Assembly (NCBI GenBank): GCA_000703065.1
Contig: JNLK01000001.1
Span: 3,618,001-3,682,000, forward strand
Direction of reading: 5' to 3'
Length of the DNA stretch: 64,000 nt
From: Lachnospiraceae bacterium AC2029
GTDB lineage: Bacteria > Bacillota > Clostridia > Lachnospirales > Lachnospiraceae
Shown here: one piece after another, positions 34,967-42,221 of the stretch
How positions within the stretch are numbered: position 1 is the first letter of the stretch
How the letters are laid out: the number at the start of each line of letters is the position of its first letter
Program-made: the position numbers and the translations under genes
The notes under the pieces: model-generated
Databases searched by the model: none
What the model was told of the DNA's origin: nothing
Seen by the model: the letters and a program-made list of their open reading frames with translations, nothing else

Positions 34967-36940
34967 ATGTTTGATTTTTATCGTATCGCAGCCGCAGTAC
35001 CCAGCGTAAAGGTGGCGGATGCAGCCTACAATACCGACCAGATCCTGGATCAGATGAAGGACGCCTGGGAATACGGGCCGGCCGTGGTCGCATTTCCCGA
35101 GCTTGCCGTATCCGGCTACACCTGTCAGGATCTGTTCTTCCAGCAGCCCCTGATCCGTGAAGTGGGGCAGGGCCTGTCCCGGATCCTTGCAGCCACCTCG
35201 GGGCATGAATCTGCCGTGGTCGTGGGCGCACCGGTGATGCTGTCCGGACAGCTTTATAACGGAGCCTTTGTTATGATGGACGGAAAGCTTCTGGGTGTCA
35301 CCATAAAGACCTTCCTTCCAAATTACAGTGAATTTTACGAGAAACGCTGGTTCAACAGTGCGGATGACCTTCCCTGCCGGGATGCATATCTGAGCGATCT
35401 GGGGATCAGCTTTGACCCGGAGGATGTGGATGATTACGCGGTTCCTGTCGGAAGTCATCTCATTTATAACCTGGACGGAAAGCTCCGATTCGGCGTGGAG
35501 ATCTGCGAAGACCTCTGGTCACCCATCGCACCCTCGGCAGTCATGGCGCTGGCCGGCGCCGAGCTGATCGTAAATATCTCCGCATCCAATGAACTGATCG
35601 CAAAACGTGAATACCGGAAGAATCTGGTGAAGCAGTGCTCCGCATCACACGTATGTGAGTATCTCTACGTGTCCGCAGGATCGGATGAATCCACTCAGGA
35701 TGTGATCTTCTCAGGTCACAGCCTGCTGGCGGAGAACGGAACTGTACTGAACGAGAACCGGGATTATATCGCAAATGATTATCTGCTTGTGGCTGATATG
35801 GATCTTGGGAAGATCCGCAGTGAACGTGCGAAAATGAAGTCCTTCGGGGATGCAGCGGCACATTACCGCGGTCTGGTGGCGCGCTGTCAGACGATCACCG
35901 AGGCCGCACCGGAGCTTCCGGAAAGTGACGGTTCCTATTATATCCTCCAGAAGCATCCCTTCGTTCCTACATCGAAATCAAAGCTGGCCAAGCGATGCTC
36001 CGACATTTTCGACATGCAGGTGGGCGGTCTGGCAAAACGCCTTTCCGTAACCGGATCCAAGCCTGTGATAGGCGTTTCCGGCGGAATGGATTCCACGCTT
36101 GCCCTGCTGGTTGCGGCCAAGGCACTCCGCAAGCTGGGACGGCCCGCAAGCGATCTGATCGCAATTACCATGCCGGCCTTCGGTACCTCCGGTCGGACCT
36201 ACAACAATTCCCTGCTGCTGATCAAAAGCCTCGGAACCGAGCCTGTGGTCATTGATATCAAGAAAGCCTGTGTCCAGCATCTGGAGGACCTGGGGCATGA
36301 CGGCGAAACCAAGGATATCACCTATGAAAATACCCAGGCCAGGGAACGGACCCAGATCCTTATGGATTATGCGAATATGCACGGAGGACTTGTGGTCGGT
36401 ACGGGAGACCTGTCCGAGCTGGCTCTCGGATGGTGCACCTACAACGGCGACCAGATGTGTATGTACGGCGTAAACGGCAGTATCCCGAAGACCCTGGTCC
36501 GCTGGATGATCGATGCGGTCGCGGAGACCGGTATCTTCCCGGACAGCACCGTAGTCCTGAGGGATATCCTGGATACACCCATCAGTCCGGAGCTTCTGCC
36601 GCCGGATGAAAACGGACAGATCACGCAGAAGACCGAGGACAGTGTCGGCCCCTACGAGCTGCATGATTTCTTCCTGTACTACACCCTGCGTTACGGCTAT
36701 TCTCCGTCGAAGATCAATCACCTGGCCAACCGCGCATTTAAAGAGGATTATGATCCGGAGACCATTCTGAAATGGCAGAAGATGTTTACCCGCCGTTTCT
36801 TCTCGCAGCAGTTCAAGCGGAGCTGTATGCCGGACGGCGTAAAGGTCGGTTCGGTGGCAATGTCGCCCCGGGGTGACTGGAGAATGCCCAGCGACGCATC
36901 GGTAACTGAATGGATGACAGAACTGGAGAAGCTGTCATAA
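34967..36940 (+). CDS. nadE: Glutamine-dependent NAD(+) synthetase
   Basis: It amidates nicotinate adenine dinucleotide to NAD. The 657-residue protein has an N-terminal nitrilase-type glutaminase (about 1-300) with Glu in VAFPELAVSGYTCQD, Lys in TIKTFLPNYSEFYEKRWF and Cys in GVEICEDLWSP, and a C-terminal synthetase with the PP-loop GVSGGMDSTLALLVAAKAL and GDLSELALGWCTYNGD. Full two-domain length is typical. Ribosome site CGGAGG before ATG 34967. Confidence 0.96.
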   Translation: MFDFYRIAAAVPSVKVADAAYNTDQILDQMKDAWEYGPAVVAFPELAVSGYTCQDLFFQQPLIREVGQGLSRILAATSGHESAVVVGAPVMLSGQLYNGAFVMMDGKLLGVTIKTFLPNYSEFYEKRWFNSADDLPCRDAYLSDLGISFDPEDVDDYAVPVGSHLIYNLDGKLRFGVEICEDLWSPIAPSAVMALAGAELIVNISASNELIAKREYRKNLVKQCSASHVCEYLYVSAGSDESTQDVIFSGHSLLAENGTVLNENRDYIANDYLLVADMDLGKIRSERAKMKSFGDAAAHYRGLVARCQTITEAAPELPESDGSYYILQKHPFVPTSKSKLAKRCSDIFDMQVGGLAKRLSVTGSKPVIGVSGGMDSTLALLVAAKALRKLGRPASDLIAITMPAFGTSGRTYNNSLLLIKSLGTEPVVIDIKKACVQHLEDLGHDGETKDITYENTQARERTQILMDYANMHGGLVVGTGDLSELALGWCTYNGDQMCMYGVNGSIPKTLVRWMIDAVAETGIFPDSTVVLRDILDTPISPELLPPDENGQITQKTEDSVGPYELHDFFLYYTLRYGYSPSKINHLANRAFKEDYDPETILKWQKMFTRRFFSQQFKRSCMPDGVKVGSVAMSPRGDWRMPSDASVTEWMTELEKLS

Positions 36941-36979
36941 CGAATCTGAAATGAGAAACCAGTCAGGGGGATTTCAAGT

Positions 36980-38371
36980 ATGAAAAATGTGATAGGTGTT
37001 CATTTCTGGGAGAAGAGCGCACGTATCTGTATCTGCGATGATTACAATATCTATACGGACACTATGGAGCTTCCCATGTCCATCCGGAATGCGGATGTGC
37101 TTCGGGATGAGAAGGCCTTTCGCCTTTCCTTCGAGAAGATCCATGCACATATGCAGGAGAATATGGGGATCTCCGACTTCGATCTGGTGCTTACGGTGCC
37201 GGATGATTACGGCCTCAGGGAATCCATGGAGCTGAGGGAGCTGGCAAAGTCCTGTGATATGGATCTGCTCCGTACCTATTCGGAGAGCATGTGCCTGGCT
37301 GCCTATGTAAATCAAGAATTCCGCGTGGAGAACGGCGTGACGATCCTGTCCGCATTTGTGACCGAGGACAGAGTTGGAATCGCCGGTTATGAAATGGGAG
37401 ACATCGTCCGCTGTCTGGAATCCGTGCTGGTAACGGAACAGACGGGAACCCGGGGAGTGCTTCCCCATATCCAGAAGGCCGGCCCTGAGCTTCTGTACCG
37501 ACATATGCCGGACGCCCTTTTCTTCACCGGCACCTTCAACGCGGGCATGACCTTCGAACAGGCCGCAACCGCAGGATTGGGACGAAGCGGTATAGATGTG
37601 AAGATGCTGGATGCCAAATGCGTGATCGAGGGTCTGGGATTCCTGTGCGGAAGTCTGGAGCAGCGTCCCGTGGCCGGGATCACCGACTTCAGGAGCATCG
37701 CCACACCGTATCCGCTGGCAGTCTCTGTAAACGGAGAGATCCGGATTTATCCGAAGGACCAGGAGTGTCCGGGAGAATTTTTCGGCGAACCGGATGTATT
37801 TCCTGAACCGGCAGACCAGAAGCCTCAGATCGCCCTGTTCGAGGAACGTCGCGGAAAGCTGATGAAGATTGCCGGAAATGCGCCCTCCCCGGATGATATG
37901 GATACCTTCCGGAAGAAGGAGATCCGTACCGGCATCCATGTGGACAGGGACGGTACCTGTTCCGTGATCCTTGAGGCGACGGAAAGCAGCAGAAAGAAAT
38001 ACTTTATCCTTGGACGGGAGGAAGAAGGCGCTGCGTCTGCCGCAAAGGAAGACAGCGTTGCCACATTTGCCGAAAATATCCTTCCCATCATAGACAATCT
38101 GGAATATGCCGCCAGATATGCGGAGGATGAAACAAATCCTTACGCACAGGGGATCAGGCAATCCTATCAGAAAGCGGTTCAGATCCTTGAGGAAAACGGC
38201 GTGACCCGGATCACAGGAGAGGGAGAACCCTTCGATTTCAACCTGCAGAACGCGGTGGCTCATGTGGTGGACGGAGATCTGCCGGAGAATACCGTGAAAC
38301 AGGTAATGCAGGCTGGTTATATGTATCAGGGCAAGGTTCTGCGCCCCGCACAGGTCATCGTGGCAAACTAA
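36980..38371 (+). CDS. Degenerate Hsp70 (NBD plus SBD-beta) fused to a GrpE domain
   Basis: The 463-residue protein ends in a clear GrpE head: ENILPIIDNLEYAARYA, GEPFDFNLQNAVAHV, ENTVKQVMQAGYMYQGKVLRPAQV (about 358-463), the domain that opens the Hsp70 nucleotide site. Before it lies an Hsp70-like part: VIGVHFWEKSARICICDD at the place of the phosphate-1 loop, DLVLTVPDDYGLRESMELRE resembling the ITVPAYFND segment, LFFTGTFNAGM at the adenosine motif, and a stretch like the substrate-binding beta domain (about 235-340, IHVDRDGTCSVILEA). Phosphate-1 and phosphate-2 glycines are lost and lobe II is short, so ATP hydrolysis is unlikely. The long GrpE coiled coil is missing. Start follows CAGGGGGATTTCAAGT. 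Function unknown. Confidence 0.8.
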   Translation: MKNVIGVHFWEKSARICICDDYNIYTDTMELPMSIRNADVLRDEKAFRLSFEKIHAHMQENMGISDFDLVLTVPDDYGLRESMELRELAKSCDMDLLRTYSESMCLAAYVNQEFRVENGVTILSAFVTEDRVGIAGYEMGDIVRCLESVLVTEQTGTRGVLPHIQKAGPELLYRHMPDALFFTGTFNAGMTFEQAATAGLGRSGIDVKMLDAKCVIEGLGFLCGSLEQRPVAGITDFRSIATPYPLAVSVNGEIRIYPKDQECPGEFFGEPDVFPEPADQKPQIALFEERRGKLMKIAGNAPSPDDMDTFRKKEIRTGIHVDRDGTCSVILEATESSRKKYFILGREEEGAASAAKEDSVATFAENILPIIDNLEYAARYAEDETNPYAQGIRQSYQKAVQILEENGVTRITGEGEPFDFNLQNAVAHVVDGDLPENTVKQVMQAGYMYQGKVLRPAQVIVAN

Positions 38372-38386
38372 AGACAGAAAGGCCAG

Positions 38387-38428
38387 TCGAACATTGTTCG
38401 GAAATTTTTCGAACAATGTTCGATTTTT
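38387..38428 (+). terminator. Terminator of the Hsp70-GrpE gene, built from LexA-like palindromes
   Basis: TCGAACATTGTTCG (38387-38400) pairs with CGAACAATGTTCGA (38410-38423), followed by TTTTT. Each arm is itself a palindrome of CGAAC-N3-GTTCG form, one base shorter in the spacer than a LexA box. Confidence 0.8.
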
Positions 38429-38431
38429 CAC

Positions 38432-38460
38432 TTGACATTCGAACAATTGTTTGTTATATT
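38432..38460 (+). promoter_or_regulatory. SOS promoter of the YneA-like gene
   Basis: Perfect -35 TTGACA (38432-38437), 17 bases, TATATT (38455-38460). A LexA box fills the spacer, so repressor binding would block RNA polymerase. Confidence 0.85.
38440..38453 (+). promoter_or_regulatory. LexA box 1
   Basis: CGAACAATTGTTTG matches the Gram-positive LexA (DinR) consensus CGAAC-N4-GTTYG exactly, between the -35 and -10. Confidence 0.88.
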
Positions 38461-38475
38461 TATATCACATCGAAT

Positions 38476-38489
38476 CGAACATACGTTTA
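38476..38489 (+). promoter_or_regulatory. LexA box 2
   Basis: CGAACATACGTTTA fits CGAAC-N4-GTTY with only the last base off; it lies just after the expected transcription start and 36 bases from box 1. Confidence 0.7.
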
Positions 38490-38502
38490 AAGAGGTGATA
38501 TA

Positions 38503-38538
38503 ATGTACGACAGAGCAGAATATTCCAATCATTCCTAA
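38503..38538 (+). pseudogene. yneA: 5' fragment of the YneA-like SOS division inhibitor
   Basis: ATG 38503 has a good site (AGAGGTGAT) and encodes MYDRAEYSNHS before a TAA created at the IS junction. Joining the codons before the insertion to the sequence after the second target copy (40238 onward) restores a continuous 118-residue reading frame with a membrane helix and LysM domain. The promoter and both LexA boxes remain intact, so SOS induction would now make only an 11-residue peptide and read into the IS. Confidence 0.85.
38524..38537 (+). repeat. Target-site duplication, left copy
   Basis: TCCAATCATTCCTA, identical to 40226-40239, flanks the IS element. Confidence 0.9.
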
Positions 38539-38539
38539 G

Positions 38540-38564
38540 TTGAGTGCTAATTTAAATTCCGCAT
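38540..38564 (+). repeat. IS left inverted repeat
   Basis: TTGAGTGCTAATTT... to TTCCGCAT; 20 of 25 bases match the reverse complement of 40200-40224. Confidence 0.8.
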
Positions 38565-38666
38565 TGCAATAGTAAATTCAGGTTGAACTGACTTTACCTT
38601 TGCACATCTTTTCGAGTATACTAATCAGGCTGCTGATTACCTGGCCTGTGCAGAAAGAGAGGAAAG

Positions 38667-39986
38667 ATGAATACGCCTAAAGGTAATCAGAAACACCTGA
38701 CATTGTCTGACCGGATCAACATTGAAAAGGGATTAAATAATGGAGACTCCTTTGCAACTATAGCAAGAGTGGTGAATAAGGATGCTACTACTATTTCAAA
38801 AGAAGTGAGAAAGCATTCTAAAGTCAAGGAGTATAAAGGCTTTGCCAATACGCCATGTGAAGCCAACAAAGATATACACTCGCCCTGTGGTATAAAACAT
38901 GTATGTGGAGATATAGAATGTAACCGCACTTGTCGACTGTGTAAGAAATACAGATGTAGTGATGTATGTAAGGCCTATCAGCCACAGCAATGCCCGAAGC
39001 TAAAGAAAGCCCCTTATGTATGTAATGGATGCGGCAAACGTGTGAATTGTATGATGGAAAAGAAGATTTATTCTTCGAAGTATGCAGAGGACTGTTATCG
39101 CGAAACATTAAGTTCAAGTCGCGAGGGCATCAATCAGACACCTGAAAGCATACAGAAGATGAATGATATTCTTACTCCACTTATTAAAAAAGGGCAATCA
39201 ATATCACATATATACGCAACGCATGCAGAGGAACTTGGATGCTCTAAAAGAACAACCTATACGTATATTGATTCCGGTGTGTTTGATGTCAGGAACATTG
39301 ATCTAAGGCGAAAAGTAAAATATAAGAAACGCAAGAAATCAACGAGTACAAGCGCTAAAAGCCGTGCATACCGTATCAACCATAACTATGAAGATTTTCA
39401 AAAATATATTGAAAAGAAAACCGATGTAAGCATCGTAGAAATGGATTGCGTTGAAGGAAATAAAGACGGCCATAAAGTTCTGCTGACTCTGACATTTCGC
39501 AAGACTAACCTGATGCTGATATTTCTTTTGGAGAATCAAACGCAGGAAGAGGTACTGAAAGTATTTAGCTGGCTTGAAGAAAAGCTTGGTACAGATCGGT
39601 TTAAAAGTCTTTTTGAAGTTATCCTTACTGATGGAGGCAGTGAATTCTCTGACCGTGAAGGAATGGAAACTTCACAAGATGGAAAAAAACAGAGGACAAT
39701 AGTATTTTACTGTGATCCGTATTCCTTTTGGCAGAAAGGATGCTGCGAAAAGAACCATGAGTATATCAGATATGTTCGTAAAAAGGGATCAACGTTTGAT
39801 GACCTGGATCAGAAGAAAATGACTATTCTGGCCAATCATATTAATAGCACAAAAAGAGACAGCCTGAACGGTCATAGCCCATTCGAACTGTCTCAGTTGC
39901 TTCTGGATAATAAGCTGTTATCGGTCATGAGATATAAGCTCATTGCTCCGGATGACGTTATACTTACTCCAGAATTATTAAAATAA
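38667..39986 (+). CDS. IS30-family transposase
   Basis: The 439-residue DDE transposase begins with an IS30 helix-turn-helix (HLTLSDRINIEKGLNNGDSF ... ATTISKEVRKH, about 10-52). A cysteine-rich insert follows (about 65-130: CGIKHVCGD, CRLCKKYRC, CNGCGKRVNC), likely zinc-binding. The integrase core shows VEMDCVEG (first Asp), ILTDGGSEFS (second Asp) and CCEKNHEYIRYVRKKGS (Glu), the usual IS30 catalytic triad and ending with INSTKRDSLNGHSPFEL. It is full length and looks active. AGAGAGGAAAG precedes the ATG. Confidence 0.95.
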   Translation: MNTPKGNQKHLTLSDRINIEKGLNNGDSFATIARVVNKDATTISKEVRKHSKVKEYKGFANTPCEANKDIHSPCGIKHVCGDIECNRTCRLCKKYRCSDVCKAYQPQQCPKLKKAPYVCNGCGKRVNCMMEKKIYSSKYAEDCYRETLSSSREGINQTPESIQKMNDILTPLIKKGQSISHIYATHAEELGCSKRTTYTYIDSGVFDVRNIDLRRKVKYKKRKKSTSTSAKSRAYRINHNYEDFQKYIEKKTDVSIVEMDCVEGNKDGHKVLLTLTFRKTNLMLIFLLENQTQEEVLKVFSWLEEKLGTDRFKSLFEVILTDGGSEFSDREGMETSQDGKKQRTIVFYCDPYSFWQKGCCEKNHEYIRYVRKKGSTFDDLDQKKMTILANHINSTKRDSLNGHSPFELSQLLLDNKLLSVMRYKLIAPDDVILTPELLK

Positions 39987-40044
39987 AAAAGTTAGTGCAC
40001 AGGCAGGTATTACGCATTTTGAATTGCAGAAGTAAATTCAGATA

Positions 40045-40071
40045 TGCGGAACTTAGTCTCGCACTCTAAGC
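40045..40071 (-). repeat. Internal copy of the IS right-end sequence
   Basis: Read on the minus strand it resembles both IS ends (TTAGAGTGC ... GTTCCGCAT). It may be an alternative end or the remnant of an earlier boundary; the 130 bases between it and 40200 contain no gene of their own. Confidence 0.5.
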
Positions 40072-40199
40072 CCGGATATCCTTTTAGCATACTCAAAATC
40101 CGGAAAAAACCGTTCTGTAGGAACAATTATAACAGAAAAATCAAGAAAAACAAATGCGAAAGCAGACGTTAGTATCACACATTTATTGGATCCGCACGT

Positions 40200-40224
40200 A
40201 TGCGGAAGTTAATTCCGCATTCAA
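40200..40224 (-). repeat. IS right inverted repeat
   Basis: Reverse complement starts TTGAATGCGGAATTAAC and ends TTCCGCAT. Confidence 0.8.
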
Positions 40225-40225
40225 G

Positions 40226-40239
40226 TCCAATCATTCCTA
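40226..40239 (+). repeat. Target-site duplication, right copy
   Basis: TCCAATCATTCCTA, identical to 38524-38537. Confidence 0.9.
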
Positions 40240-40561
40240 TCATAGAGAACTCCTGTTCCGGGTATTACGGAGCAGAACAGCACTTACGATCGTGGGGCTT
40301 ACACTGATCATCATCGGCATTGCGGTCATTCTGTTCGGTCAGAATTCCGATACCCCTTCGGTAGAAGCGTCCACCGTCAAGCAGAAGTATTACACCAGCA
40401 TTGAGGTTGAGAACGGCGACACTCTCTGGTCCCTGGCGGAAGAGTACGGAGAGCGTTACCATGACCATGATGTTTTCATCAAGGAGGTTCGTTCCATCAA
40501 CAAGCTGGAGGGGGATCATATCACTGCGGGTGCAAGTCTGCTGATCCCTGTTTATCGTTAG
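40226..40561 (+). pseudogene. yneA: 3' part of the YneA-like LysM division inhibitor
   Basis: The sequence encodes SNHSYHRELLFRVL, a membrane helix (ALTIVGLTLIIIGIAVILFG) and a C-terminal LysM domain (YTSIEVENGDTLWSLAEEYG ... GASLLIPVYR). This layout, its size and the LexA boxes at the original promoter fit YneA, the SOS-induced suppressor of division in Firmicutes. The frame is open back into the IS to an ATG at 40154, which would give a 135-residue fusion (MRKQTLVSHIYWI...), but no good ribosome site or clear promoter is seen before it. Function probably lost. Confidence 0.85.
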
Positions 40562-40594
40562 GATTTTGCTTTTTCTTTTTCTCACTTATAGAGG

Positions 40595-40630
40595 TCCTAA
40601 GAGCTTTCCCGGGCTCTTAGGATTTTCTTT
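40595..40630 (+). terminator. Terminator after the LysM gene
   Basis: TCCTAAGAGC (40595-40604) pairs with GCTCTTAGGA (40613-40622), then TTTTCTTT. Confidence 0.88.
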
Positions 40631-40656
40631 GTATTATAGACACTTTGTGCTATAAT
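40629..40656 (+). promoter_or_regulatory. Promoter of the miaB-mutSL operon
   Basis: TTGTAT (40629-40634), 16 bases, TATAAT (40651-40656), with extended -10 TGC; directly after a terminator. Confidence 0.65.
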
Positions 40657-40724
40657 GGCCAGGGGATTGACCGAACGAAGATTTGTTATGCAATCCAATC
40701 AGAATGAGATGGGATGAATCAGTT

Positions 40725-42215
40725 ATGAACGAGAAGATCATCAGTAATATTCCGGAGGACTATCAGATCGATGAGCCCATACCGGAGAAGGAACCGGACA
40801 GACAGGAGTTCTTTATCTCCCTATGCCGGAATTATATCAAAACCTATCAGGAAGAGGGTCAGCAACTGACCTATGCCATAGTTACCTTCGGGTGCCAGAT
40901 GAACACCTATGATTCCGAACGTCTGAAGGGACTTCTCGAACGGATCGGATATAGGGAAGCTCCTGAGAAGGAAGCGGATCTGGTCATTTTCAACACCTGT
41001 ACGGTACGTGAAAATGCGAACCAGCGTCTGTACGGACATCTGGGACAGCTGAAGCCCCGGAAGAAGGAGAACCCCAATTTCCTGATCGGCCTCTGCGGCT
41101 GCATGATGCAGGAGCCCGACGTGGTCGAAAAGATCAGGAAGTCCTATACTTTTGTGGATTTCGTGTTCGGTACCTATAATCTGCATCGTCTGCCGGAGCT
41201 GCTCTTTGCCAGGCTGCATGAAAACCGGAGGATTATCGAAGTACTTCCGGAGCCGAAGGAGCATGTGGAGATCAAGGGAGCCAAACGGAAATATCCCTTT
41301 AAGTCCGGGGTCAATATCATGTACGGCTGTAACAACTTCTGTACCTACTGTATCGTTCCATACGTACGGGGACGGGAAAGAAGCCGCACACCGGAGGATA
41401 TCTTACAGGATGTAAAGGAACTGGTGACCGAAGGTGTCCGGGAGATCATGCTCCTGGGGCAGAATGTCAATTCCTACGGAACGAACTTCATGGAGGAAAG
41501 CGCCATAATATCCGAAAAACCGGATTACGGTTTCCCGGAGCTCCTGGAGGATGTGTGCAAAGTACCGGGTCTGGACCGGATCCGCTTTATGACCTCTCAC
41601 CCGAAGGATCTGTCGGATCGTCTGATCGATGTGATCGCGCGGAATCCGAAGATCTGCCGTCACATCCATCTGCCGGTACAGTCCGGTTCCACAGCTTTAC
41701 TGGAGAAAATGAACCGTCACTATACCAAAGAACAGTATCTGGCACTGGTAGACCGGATCCGGGAAAAGCTTCCCGACTGTTCCCTGACCACGGATATCAT
41801 GGTTGGCTTTCCGGGGGAAACCGAGGAGGATTTCCTTGACACCCTGGATGTGGTCAGGAAGGCACGGTATGACCAGGCATTTACCTTCATCTACAGCCGC
41901 CGGACGGGAACGCCTGCGGCCGGCTGGGAACAGGTGCCGGAGGACGTGGTCAAGGACCGTTTCGACCGCCTGCTGGAGGTGGTGAATTCCATCGCCCATG
42001 AACGCTGCGGTCGTTTCGAAGGACAGACCGCAGAGGTGATGGTAGAGGAGATCAACGCACAGGATGCAAGCCTTCTCACCGGAAGAATGGAGAATAACAT
42101 CCTGGTACATTTCCCGGGAACTGCCGACCTGATCGGTCATCTGGTACCGGTCCGGCTGACGAAGGCACACGGATTCTACTACACCGGTGAATTACTGAAG
42201 GAAGAAAGAGAGTAA
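40725..42215 (+). CDS. miaB: tRNA-2-methylthio-N6-dimethylallyladenosine synthase MiaB
   Basis: This radical-SAM enzyme thiomethylates i6A37 made by MiaA (47132). It has the N-terminal methylthiotransferase domain with cysteines in VTFGCQMNTYDSE, NTCTVREN and GLCGCM, the radical-SAM motif GCNNFCTYCIVPYVRGRE (CxxxCxxC) and a C-terminal TRAM domain (about 430-496). From ATG 40725 it has 496 residues; a longer frame opens at 40683 but adds an unconserved arginine-rich start. GATGGGATG is upstream, moderately placed. First gene of miaB-mutS-mutL-miaA. Confidence 0.95.
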   Translation: MNEKIISNIPEDYQIDEPIPEKEPDRQEFFISLCRNYIKTYQEEGQQLTYAIVTFGCQMNTYDSERLKGLLERIGYREAPEKEADLVIFNTCTVRENANQRLYGHLGQLKPRKKENPNFLIGLCGCMMQEPDVVEKIRKSYTFVDFVFGTYNLHRLPELLFARLHENRRIIEVLPEPKEHVEIKGAKRKYPFKSGVNIMYGCNNFCTYCIVPYVRGRERSRTPEDILQDVKELVTEGVREIMLLGQNVNSYGTNFMEESAIISEKPDYGFPELLEDVCKVPGLDRIRFMTSHPKDLSDRLIDVIARNPKICRHIHLPVQSGSTALLEKMNRHYTKEQYLALVDRIREKLPDCSLTTDIMVGFPGETEEDFLDTLDVVRKARYDQAFTFIYSRRTGTPAAGWEQVPEDVVKDRFDRLLEVVNSIAHERCGRFEGQTAEVMVEEINAQDASLLTGRMENNILVHFPGTADLIGHLVPVRLTKAHGFYYTGELLKEERE

Positions 42216-42221
42216 CGGAAG

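Larger units (their letters stand above)
38538..40225 (+). mobile_element. IS30-family insertion sequence
   Basis: The element of about 1688 bases lies between two 14-base direct repeats. Its ends are inverted repeats of 25 bases: TTGAGTGC...TTCCGCAT (38540-38564) and, read inward from the right, TTGAATGC...TTCCGCAT (40200-40224), 20 of 25 matching. It carries one transposase gene in the direction of the interrupted gene. A second, related end sequence lies at 40045-40071, and ATTGCA-xx-AGTAAATTCAG occurs at both 38563 and 40023, suggesting internal subterminal repeats. Codon use is more A/T-rich than the neighbours, consistent with acquisition. Confidence 0.93.

Noticed and set aside
36974-38446. 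490-codon frame antisense to the Hsp70-GrpE gene
   Set aside because: The sense strand encodes a clear GrpE domain and has a ribosome site and terminator; the antisense frame crosses that terminator.
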